A stretch of 64,000 bases of DNA from Lingula anatina (Eukaryota; Brachiopoda; Lingulata; Lingulida; Lingulidae), in NCBI RefSeq assembly GCF_001039355.2, contig NW_019776128.1, positions 1 through 64,000 of the forward strand. The letters are read 5' to 3'. Numbering within the stretch: position 1 is the first letter of the stretch; each line of letters starts with the position of its first letter. Shown here piece by piece: positions 45,101 through 52,502 of the stretch. The position numbers and the translations under genes are program-made. The notes below the pieces were generated by a model, which saw nothing but the letters and a program-made list of their open reading frames with translations, made no database searches and had not been told where the DNA came from.

Positions 45101-46010
45101 TATTTCTCTACATAGATTAAATATTTGTGCTGATTTCATTGCTTAGGTGTCTTCATCAACGCCTATAGTTTTTACTTATAAAATATAATTCAATGATTTT
45201 CTTCAACACGCATATTGTTCTTCCGAACGTCAACATTGTGACTTCCACATGCAGAATCGTTCAGTCCGAATATCAATTCTTTTATTTTATTTTATTTCAG
45301 AGAAACAATCTAAAAAGGACAAGAAAAAGAAAAAGAAGAAACAAGACGTTCCGGTACCAAAAGATAGTGATGACAGGGGTGAGCACTTAAGGTCTAGGGT
45401 TGATGTGTTTGATAATATACATGTTAGTCATAAGTACCTGCTCCTTTTAACATCCAACACGACCTTGGTAAGCAAGGGTACTGAGCACGTGGTTCTCTTG
45501 ATCAAGGCCGTGCCCGTCAAGGTCATTTAACTAGGTGGTAAAGTCATTGTACGTATCACATGTTTACCGAGCAATAAGGAAAGACACAGTGAGTTAGAAA
45601 GATACAGGATGCATGGCCTTACTGTTCTACTGACAGCACTGAATAAACTCCATACCTCAAGATAGCCGCTTAGGCGCATGAAAGCTATTTGCTAATGTTG
45701 CTTATTTGCATAATATTACTTAACGTTGATGGTAACATATAACATCATCTCTATTAAAGGTTCAATACACAATGAAGTTCATTACAAATAGGGTTGCACC
45801 AATTTAATTCCAGAGACCAAGTCCTTGCTTGAGGAGAACCAGAGACTGAAGGAAGAGCGCACCTGTAAGATATGTATGGATGAAGAAGTTAGCGTGGTAT
45901 TTCTGCCGTGCGGCCATCTTGTCGCATGTGTCCAGTGCGCACCTGCTTTGAGGAATTGTGCCATTTGCCGAGCAGCCATCAAGGGCACGGTTAGGTCGAT
46001 ATTAAGCTAA
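34937..46010 (+). CDS. Inhibitor-of-apoptosis protein, 3 BIR + UBA + RING (BIRC/XIAP-cIAP type)
   Basis: Joined exons: 34937-35129 (exon open from 34907), 39510-39609, 39768-40087, 40687-42249, 42544-42708, 43312-43467, 43867-44042, 44311-44347, 44680-45018, 45301-45378, 45814-46010. Every junction is GT/AG and every phase agrees; the total is 3324 bases, giving about 1107 residues and a stop. Approximate domains: low-complexity N-terminus 1-500, BIR1 501-567, BIR2 679-745, BIR3 806-872, UBA 921-969, lysine-rich linker, RING 1060-1098. IAPs bind caspases or IBM-bearing partners through BIRs, bind ubiquitin through UBA, and are E3 ubiquitin ligases through RING, acting in the cytosol in cell-death and immune signalling. 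The order matches XIAP/cIAP without CARD. Odd points: the protein is twice the usual length because of the N-terminus, and exon 1 is duplicated in this assembly. The ATG at 34937 is the first in-frame Met of a phase-0-opening exon, so the true start may lie upstream. The family is certain; exact orthology is not. Confidence 0.9.
36193..37761. repeat. Exact 1569-base duplication, copy 2 (with second copy of IAP exon at 36477-36699)
   Basis: Second copy of 34623-36191. The exon copy (36477-36699) is intact with its acceptor and donor, but splicing both copies in series would break the frame: the exon has 223 bases, so the second copy would be read in a frame that meets TGA within seven codons. 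That, the lack of visible differences and the N at the join favour an assembly duplication over a real tandem exon. Confidence 0.9.
37432..38060. mobile_element. Foldback element with arms of about 270 bases
   Basis: The left arm (AATACAATTCTTTGTGCATT near 37459, then many GAATGCATTC-like words to about 37720) is mirrored by 37790-38050, which ends with AATGCACAAAGAATTGTCTT. The arms are diverged and rich in short GAAT/ATTC words. The 60-codon frame within is a product of this composition. A CCCCGTCACACTAG word just outside the left arm recalls the CCCCTGTCACACTTATTC start near 35486/37056, so a larger composite element is possible. Confidence 0.7.
38061..38579. other. Intronic sequence of the IAP gene
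   Basis: Contains three tandem copies of an ATTAACTTGGTC-like word near 38279-38310 and a (TA)n tract at 38430-38452. No exon seen. Confidence 0.5.
38580..39030 (-). pseudogene. Decayed CR1-like LINE endonuclease fragment in an IAP intron
   Basis: Minus-strand frames show [20 protein letters not shown], then [28 protein letters not shown], and later [20 protein letters not shown]. These parallel, block for block, the LINE at 30134-33290 (GKGGGIAILARSNLKVVKNK, LIYRPP, EFSRLLE, YLIIAGDFN, IRPPPIKKVTHRRDLSRL), so it is an older relative. The frame is broken several times. Confidence 0.75.
39510..39609 (+). CDS. IAP gene, low-complexity exon
   Basis: Acceptor TTAACAG|, donor TACAC|GTACGT. Reads [18 protein letters not shown] and [15 protein letters not shown]: Thr/Pro-rich then acidic. 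Phases 1 in and 2 out match both neighbours. Confidence 0.75.
39768..40087 (+). CDS. IAP gene, Ser/Thr-rich exon
   Basis: Acceptor GTTGTAG|, donor GACG|GTATTG. Reads [49 protein letters not shown] and [11 protein letters not shown]. No domain. In phase with both neighbours (2 in, 1 out). Confidence 0.78.
40088..40686. other. IAP intron
   Basis: AT-rich intron with a (TA)n tract at about 40634-40656. It ends in a TTTCAG acceptor. Confidence 0.7.
40687..42249 (+). CDS. IAP gene, large exon: disordered region, BIR1 and first part of BIR2
   Basis: Acceptor TTTCAG|, donor CCAA|GTATGA. The first 290 or so codons are rich in Asn, Thr, Ser, Glu and Asp with no recognisable fold. BIR1 follows: [52 protein letters not shown]; zinc ligands are C-x2-C-x16-H-x6-C, all present. 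A Ser/Pro/Thr-rich linker leads to the start of BIR2: [38 protein letters not shown], completed in the next exon. BIR1 lacks the WP in its opening helix (FRDMP), unlike BIR2 and BIR3. An exon of 1563 bases is unusually long beside its neighbours of 37-339. Confidence 0.9.
42544..42708 (+). CDS. IAP gene, end of BIR2
   Basis: Acceptor TTTTAG|, donor AGAGA|GTAAGT. Joined to the previous exon it gives [20 protein letters not shown], supplying the zinc-binding His and last Cys of BIR2, then a linker ([20 protein letters not shown]). BIR2 being split by an intron just after NWEP differs from BIR3, which is split after FFYAG. Confidence 0.9.
43312..43467 (+). CDS. IAP gene, first half of BIR3
   Basis: Acceptor CCATAG|, donor GCCG|GTTAGT. 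Reads [20 protein letters not shown], then [20 protein letters not shown] and [11 protein letters not shown], the opening helices and GFFYAG core of a BIR. In phase with both neighbours. Confidence 0.92.
43867..44042 (+). CDS. IAP gene, zinc-binding half of BIR3
   Basis: Acceptor AAACAG|, donor CCA|GTAAGC. Reads [18 protein letters not shown], then [19 protein letters not shown]. Ligands are C-x2-C-x16-H-x6-C. Compared with XIAP BIR3 (known to bind the AVPI-type IBM peptide), the DPW-x-x-HA-x-WFP stretch and the tryptophan corresponding to W323 are kept, whereas the residues facing the N-terminal alanine are changed (N for D309, D for E314, E for Q319), so IBM binding is plausible but not certain. 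Confidence 0.92.
44311..44347 (+). CDS. IAP gene, 37-base microexon
   Basis: Acceptor CAATTTAG|, donor CAAG|GTTAGT. Encodes [12 protein letters not shown] plus one base. Phases 0 in and 1 out fit both neighbours; skipping it would shift the frame (37 is not a multiple of 3), so it should be constitutive. Confidence 0.75.
44680..45018 (+). CDS. IAP gene, UBA exon
   Basis: Acceptor CATGCAG|, donor ACGG|GTACTT. Reads [18 protein letters not shown], then [40 protein letters not shown] and AVLNIEDE. The MGFS loop, the three-helix pattern and the ASLLDAVL end match the UBA domain of cIAPs and XIAP, which binds ubiquitin chains. A Gln/Ala-rich tail follows. Confidence 0.9.
45301..45378 (+). CDS. 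IAP gene, lysine-rich linker exon
   Basis: Acceptor TATTTCAG|, donor AGGG|GTGAGC. Reads [19 protein letters not shown] then PKDSDDR. In cIAP1/2 a CARD lies between UBA and RING; here there is only this basic segment, which could serve as a nuclear-localisation or RNA/phospholipid-binding stretch (inference). Confidence 0.82.
45814..46010 (+). CDS. IAP gene, C-terminal RING exon
   Basis: Acceptor AATTCCAG|, ends at TAA 46010. Reads [37 protein letters not shown] and [16 protein letters not shown], ending [10 protein letters not shown]. This is a C3HC4 RING with all eight zinc ligands and the CKIC-MD-E and IKGTVR tail typical of IAP RINGs. The last residues (hydrophobic plus LS) correspond to the C-terminal tail needed for RING dimerisation and E2 activation in IAPs. 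A short charged helix precedes the RING. Confidence 0.95.
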
Positions 46011-46845
46011 AGAAGATCGTAGATAGCGTCCTTGGGACGGTTAGGTGGGGAAAAAGCAAAGCACAATTGGAATAACACTTAAAATTGCTGTTAATCTTGA
46101 AATAGCGATGTCTGGATATATTTCAAATCTAATGAAAATTTAAGAGTCCAACATGGCAAAGTGTCCATTCCATGAATCCACCAACCGAAGTACAGAATTG
46201 CAGTAGGCTATACTGCATTTCTACTGCAAATATGCTCCACACCACTACTGCGTTAATGATTCTTTGCTACTTCGATACTCCTGCATTTTCGTGCGGGATG
46301 GCCGTAGGAGTTTTGAGACTGCTGCATCAATTTGATGGTCCAGATTTATTAATGCAACAAATTTGTCTTTGAACGCCTCTTATTTCTAAGCAAAAGTATT
46401 CATTAGCTTGTTATTTGGATTTTCAAACACAAGCCGCAATATTTTCCTAAGTTTCCAACGATCTTGAAATCGGCCGTCTGGAGTTTTTTTATGAACCATC
46501 AATTGCGACCAGTGAGCAATTTTGCACGATTTTGATTTCGTGAATTTCGTACAACTTAACAATCGGCCATCAGGCCGTTTTCGGGCTCATAAAAATCTGA
46601 CAGGCGGCAATGTTGCCTTTTATGTTGTACCTTTACCTGAGTACTACGTGTGCGACCCAAGGTGCAAGATAACGATCGGTACAGTTGACTTAGCACGCGG
46701 AACAATATCGTCATTTCCATTCCTTAAGATAACAGGGGAATAAATTAAGAGCAACCGCTAGTTTTGCTGAGGCGCACAATAGCATCGTAGGGTTTTCAAT
46801 AACAGAAAAACAGAAGCAATGAAGGTCTGCAATAAATATTGCCGT
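46011..46845. other. IAP 3' flank
   Basis: Probable 3' UTR and downstream sequence. Candidate AATAAA words are near 46740 and 46832. A dispersed repeat copy lies at 46190-46300. The 73-codon frame at 46522-46743 has no recognisable domain. Confidence 0.5.
46190..46300 (+). repeat. Dispersed repeat, copy 2
   Basis: Same orientation and landmark order as 28196-28306 (AGAATTGCAGTAGGCTATAC to GCATTTTCGTGCGGG), with scattered differences. Confidence 0.85.
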
Positions 46846-47295
46846 TATTGCTTCGTTGTTTCACTCGGATCGTTCACGATCGCACTATCATCCACTAATG
46901 AACCCCATTGCACAAATATGAAAACTGCCTTCTCGTCTCGATCGGATCGCTTATGACCATATGGTTATTGCTTCATCGTCTCGCTCGGATCGCTGTTGAA
47001 CTCCCGTTGACGATCTTCCTCTAACAAAGTCCTTTGAACAAATATGGAAATTGCCCACGTGTCTCGCTCAGATCGCTATCTATCTCCCGCTGACGATTTG
47101 AAAATTGCCTTCTAGGTTGGCTTGGCTCGCTGACGTTCTCCTGCTAACGAATCCAGTAACGCAGTCCCTTGAACTAGTATAAAAATTGCCCTATCGTCGC
47201 GCTCAGATCGCTCACGTTTTCCCACTGGCGATCTTCCAGTCCCTTGAAAGAAAATGAAAATTCCCTTCCCGTCTCCCTCGGATCGCTAACGAATA
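46846..47295. repeat. Imperfect tandem array with a TCTCGCTCGGATCGCT core
   Basis: Five to six loosely spaced units (roughly 60-120 bases) each contain a core like CGTCTCGCTCGGATCGCT, usually followed by a CTCCCGCTGACGATC-like segment and a CCTTTGAACAAATATGAAAA-like segment (cores near 46865, 46942, 46985, 47065, 47200, 47270). Units vary by substitution and deletion. Non-coding, GATCG-rich. Confidence 0.65.
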
Positions 47296-47579
47296 AAATA
47301 ATTGCTTTTTCTGGTACGTCCAGATTACATATAACTCGCATGTTTGTTTGAGGATGGTTTTAAATAACAAAACGTACTCATTTTCCAATAGTGTGTATCG
47401 GCGCATCTACGTGCCCGGAAATCAATTGCGTTGTCGGACCGCTGCTGGTCAAGATTGGGTTGCCTGAACGAAAAAAAACTGGTTGCAAAACGCAACCATG
47501 CAACCGTTGATATCGAGCCCAGCACCCAAAGACATAAACTGCTCCCCCTGCCCTAGTAGATTTGTTCGTAGAAAATAAG

Positions 47580-48125
47580 CAGCGGTCACCTCGGTCGCAG
47601 CGCACGGCCGTAATACACAGATCGGCTTTCGTGGTGAAAGCTACCGTACATACCGATCTGCGGTCGTAGTGGTCTCACTGCAAGGCGAAAAGAGACCGAA
47701 ATGCTTAGCCCGACTTCTACAGTGAAGGCTACGTATGCGTCGTAGACACTGCCTGGCGCACGGCGAGGAGAGGCTCTCGCGTACAGCTGTTGTTGAAAAT
47801 GGGAAAACAAAAGAAACTCATTTCAGTACAGTTATCTCTTGTTTTCATTTTGGCGTTTTTAAGGTGTAACTATGAAGTTCCATAGGCCTGAACTTAGCCT
47901 AATACGGCGAGGAGAGACTTGCGCGTAAATCTCCGTCCGACTTTAGTGGTGAAGGCAACCAGCCAGGGCCACATATCTCGAAAGCTTCGCTATGTTGCGC
48001 ACGGGCGCGAGCATGGCGATTCCGCGCTATCTGCGAGTGCGATTGCACCCACGCTATCTCGAAGCCTTAGCAAACGCAACGCAATTATAACCTCAAACTC
48101 TACTAATATCGATTGCCGCATAAAG
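47580..48125. repeat. GC-richer repetitive block
   Basis: Holds repeated GGCGCACGGCGAGGAGAG / CGGCGAGGAGAGACT words and a 19-base CATATCTCGAAAGCTTCGC (47972-47990) that is exactly inverted at 49856-49874. Related TGCTTTCGAGATACGGG words occur at 49921, 54974 and 58517. Open frames in it (47586-47810, 47919-48128) look repeat-driven. Confidence 0.55.
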
Positions 48126-48144
48126 TGAAGACATCAGAACACAA

Positions 48145-48738
48145 TTACACAAAATGTAATTTATGAGTGCATGAATTGAGAGGAGTCGCCGAGGCTAGTT
48201 TCAAATGTACCCTATCTCTACTAAACATGCACCGTGAATCTTTCCAGAAACCCCTGTGATGCCAAAAATATATGTTGGGGCGACTTTGTGCATATGCTTT
48301 GAGATGTAAATTTGTTTTAACTACCTTTTCATTGTAAGACCCTGTATCTACATAACGTGGCAGCAGTTGTCCAATGATGACTAACTTAACGCTTGGGACA
48401 CTGATCAATTCCTCAGCAAATTTCAATACCTCCTGTGCAGTTCCTAAGGGATCTGCATATTTCTTAGCCAAATCGTTGCCTCCTACTTGAAGGTATACTA
48501 CATCTGGGTTATAGCTAGCTAACATATGCATTTCATTTCTAAGAGACTTAGGGCCCTTACTAATTACACCTCCCCCTGTGCCATGACAGACAACTTGTAC
48601 ACTACATGTAGTTCCATCAAAACCCAGATTAAAATAGTCTTCTTGCAGATTTTCTACAGTTTGCCCTAACCTACGAATGTATGAGTGACCCAGTGTTAAA
48701 ACCTTGTGAACCATTCTGAATAATGCGAGACAAGTCAA
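48145..48738 (-). CDS. SGNH/GDSL-type hydrolase ORF, mobile-element type
   Basis: 197 codons on the minus strand. Near the N-terminus is LTLGHSYIRRL (nucleophile block; Ser in GHS), then CHGTGGG (block II-like glycines), PDVVYLQVGGNDLAKK (block III G-x-ND), LVIIGQLLPRY and near the end SRDRVHLK (block V D-x-xH). This is the order of SGNH-fold hydrolases/esterases. Stand-alone ORFs of this HSYIRRL-GGND-D-VHL kind are common in invertebrate genomes within Ngaro/DIRS-like or CR1-like retroelements; I see no recombinase or reverse transcriptase here. The last 20 residues may be past the natural end. The catalytic set looks complete and the frame is open, so it may be intact; the biological substrate is unknown. 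The flanks (47972-47990 and 49856-49874) carry an exact 19-base inverted repeat. Confidence 0.65.
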   Translation of the reverse strand: MTCLALFRMVHKVLTLGHSYIRRLGQTVENLQEDYFNLGFDGTTCSVQVVCHGTGGGVISKGPKSLRNEMHMLASYNPDVVYLQVGGNDLAKKYADPLGTAQEVLKFAEELISVPSVKLVIIGQLLPRYVDTGSYNEKVVKTNLHLKAYAQSRPNIYFWHHRGFWKDSRCMFSRDRVHLKLASATPLNSCTHKLHFV

Positions 48739-49835
48739 GTTCTGTGTAAACTGAATGCAAAATTCACTAAATACTGCAATAGCTTAAACTTTGAGCTTAT
48801 ATACTCAAACAGGTTCTAAAATTTAGGTACTCACCCTTGTTGTGAATTTGATTAACTGGTGATCGCCTCTTTATGGTACACTTGCGTTTTGCTTGATATT
48901 CCTTGTGGTACTGATAAACTTTGAGAAACTTTATGAAATTCACTAAAAACTCTTCTCTCCTGAGCATGTACTGAAGCTGAACTCCTTATGATTCTGATTG
49001 GCTGATCATAATGAGACTAGGTTGAACTGTCCAATCAGGTTTTGACCAGTGTCACTTGGTAGTAATTAACTTAACAGCGAGAAATACAAAGCGGAGAAAT
49101 CCTGTCTGTAATTAGGGAATAAACATCTGGAACTTATCTTTCTATCACCCTATCTTAGTCCCTGGGAGTTTTCCCTGGGCATCTTACATCACATTAATAC
49201 CCTCATCACACATAAATCCCTTTATTGTAACCAATAAATTATATTTTTTTCACCATGACGCTAATCAAGACGTTTTTATTTATAGGAATATCATATTTAA
49301 AAAAATGATATTCGAAGTGTTTGACACCAATAAAATGTCAAAAAACAATTCAATAAGCGAAGCTTGGACTGACACAATTACTGACGCATTGGCGAGTAGT
49401 GTCCAGTCTCTCAATAATAGATTTTGAGGAAGGCCACGGTGCGACCGAATGCCTTGTTTCTGCATTTTCATTTTGTGTAGAAAATGGCACTTTTAAATTT
49501 ATGTTTATTATCAGTAGACTACACAGATAAATTATATTCATCAGAACATAGAAAATGATGTATGAAACGTTTAATTTTGAAATGTTTATGCATCATAAAA
49601 CATGACTTTAGCGCAAGTTTTTCTATCAGAGGTACCAAGTGATTCAATATATTATAAACTTCCATGTTTTTGTTATAGCTTTTGTTATATGCTTTATGAC
49701 TAGCAACCCAAACTTGCTTCCTTGTTTAATTACACGAAAGACACATTAAAATGACGAATTATGCATACGCAGAAGCCTTTGTGACTAGTTTGTATCGCCG
49801 CAAATAATAGTCTTGAAACTAAAGACGTTTCGCCA
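48739..49835. other. Upstream region of the SGNH ORF and unassigned sequence
   Basis: No gene recognised. It may contain the promoter side of the element carrying the SGNH ORF. Confidence 0.4.
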
Positions 49836-50170
49836 TTAGCGCACGGCCGCGATTTGCGAAGCTTTCGAGATATGGGATAGCACACGCTCGCCATGCTTGC
49901 GCACGCTCGCCATAGGCAAAGCTTTCGAGATACGGGTCCCTGGTCGCAGTGGACGCTTATCGCCGATGAAGTCTATCTTTGGGCCATAGACATCGATCGG
50001 CTGTCGTCTCGACTTTATCGCACGGAAAGGAGCAGTGGTAACATTAAGCCAGGCTTCCACGGTGAAAATTATCTCGATGGGGTAGACGCTAATCGCCGAC
50101 CGTGTCTTCTTCCGTCTGGATCGTTTGGAAAAACGACGCTGGTTTCTGGCTACCAGAATCGCTTTTGAAA
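49836..50170. repeat. Repetitive block partly inverted relative to 47580-48125
   Basis: Contains GCGCACGGCC, GCGAAGCTTTCGAGATATG (exact inverse of 47972-47990) and a second AAAGCTTTCGAGATACGGG. The open frames on both strands are explained by the repeat composition. Confidence 0.55.
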
Positions 50171-52502
50171 TACGACACTAGTGATTATGATGCTGTATTG
50201 CGTCCCTAGCTAACAGAAGTGATCGTTATCTAGCACTCTGGGCCATACACAGTGATTGGGTGAAAGTACGTTTGTCCCTGCATGGTGTCGCAATTACCGA
50301 CACTCACCTTTTACACAACATGGTAACTGACACAGAGATCGTCGGGAAGCGATAACATAGGACCTAACGACTAACAGACAACTTCTGGTAAAAAATGACT
50401 GAAGTTCATAAAACTCGAACATCTGTAATTTCTGAGCACTTCCCATTTCATGAATTTTGGCAAAAACAATATTTTCCTTATTTTAATTAATTTCTTCTGT
50501 ATGAAATTCATGGCACATTTCTATTTTAGGCACTGCTGCCATACTGATGATCTAAGGAAAACCAAACATACTATGCCTTAACTCACAAAAATGGGACTAA
50601 AATACAACTTCTGTTTGAAAACAAGTCTAATTGGTTTATTTTTCAAAGGCGTGACTTAGCGCTCCCATGGGCTTAAAGACCTTTGCTAGTCACATTTTTT
50701 TTAAATATCCAGATACTTATATTATATTATTAAAATTGGTGGTGAATACGCTGTTAAGCATTATGTAGCATTGCATCAAAATTGAAGAAACCGTATTCTG
50801 GGAATTGCCGCCATAATGATCATTTATGGAGAGCGATGTTACTTATGATGCTCTAACTTACTGAAAAGATCTATTGGACTGAAGTACGCCTTAGACTGAA
50901 GTGTAGCTTGAGTTGGAAAACCAGTGTGACATTGCATTCTTTTTTTTTTTCTGGAAGTTTTGCAGTTCTTTGTGTTTTTTTCCACATGTTGTCACTTTCA
51001 CTGTGAAACTTACAACTCCCATGTACCTAAACCGAGTAGCATTTAAATTTAATTTAAATTTAAATTATTTAAACTTGAAATAAAATGGTATTTTAATATA
51101 CCACATTTAATACCATTTATTCACATTTATAACATGTAACCCCTCAAATCTGACATTTCACTGTGATTTTCACAGAGGTAAAATGCCGTTGATCCAATAT
51201 CTAAAGTAAACAAATATCAATATTTAAAAATATTGATATCTCCTCCGCTAGTTTGAATTATCTGGACAACTAGTAATGTTAGTTATGGCATCTGAAATGT
51301 AAATCACCTGTGATGTAATCATTTGTAAATGGAGGAATATGATATTGCAGGTGGGACAACCTTTTTGGCCAATGCTAATTATATATAATAAAATATAAAT
51401 ACATAAAGTTTCACGGACATACCCACAGAGTATGCCCGATCACAGGTGAAACTCAGAGTTGGGATTCACACATATCACGTGTTTATTTATTTTTAATGTG
51501 TATAAATGCTCCGCGTAGTTGAGCACTCTATTAACTACACGCAAGCTTTATATATAGAGAGAGAGTACATACTTTAAAATTGTGAATAAATTTTAATAAA
51601 ATTGTGTAATCTATGTGTAGTGTATTTTATTGTAGTTTTCTGTATCATCACGTTTTGTTGTTGTGAATAAAGTATTTAAAAAACATCGGGTGTGATTATA
51701 ATTCATTTGATTTTGTGTGTGCGTGGATATAAATACAAGACATAAGGATCTCTAAGGAGTTAATATCATCGTTTCCTTGCTGCCGCAGGTGTATTTGGAT
51801 CTTATGCGATTGAATTCCACGTGCTCTTTCAATTTTCTTAGTATTTATCATTCGACACATGTCAGATATTTAGTAGACATTTTCGTTAACGGCATAAATC
51901 GAAACACAGGTCTATAAGAGGCTTTTTCTCTAAAACTGTTATTTACGCTAACACTTAGATGCGTATTTCACATATCACTGTCCGGAGGCTATCATTTTCT
52001 TGACAATGATTCATCAAAAAGTATATGCAATTGAGTGATAAAAACATCTAGTCTTCTATTTTGAGATATTTTGGTCAATGATTCGACAACAGCTTAAAAA
52101 GTATAGTTTCCTATTTTATTCTCAGTCGACATGCTGCATCGTCACTAGGTTTATATATGGAGTTAATAGTTGTTTTTTTAGATATATGCTTTTTTTTCTT
52201 TTATTTTTGTAGTAGTAGTATAGATTGGGCTATGGGCACATGTTGTATAATTTCAAATGCAGTGTGTTAACTTGCACTGTCATATTTCATGCAAACTATT
52301 GGTCTTCCCTACACCTCACTTACTCTTCTTCCTCCTCCTTCTCCTTCTATTGACACACTATATTTTAAACAATCAATCATGATAGACACGGTATCCGTAA
52401 TAAAAAGCACTATTTTTAACAGTTCACAGCTGTGAGGTGATCATTTATAAATAAAAGTACATGGAAATGGGGGTGGGACAACCTTTTTGACCAATGTTGT
52501 TT
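50171..52502. other. AT-rich unassigned sequence with palindromes
   Basis: A perfect palindrome ATATCAATATTT-AAAAATATTGATAT lies at about 51213-51238, and an AATTTAAATT-rich palindromic run at 51040-51075. A word GGTGGGACAACCTTTTTG-CCAATG occurs near 51350 and again at 52473-52496, directly before the large tandem repeat. No gene seen. Confidence 0.5.
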
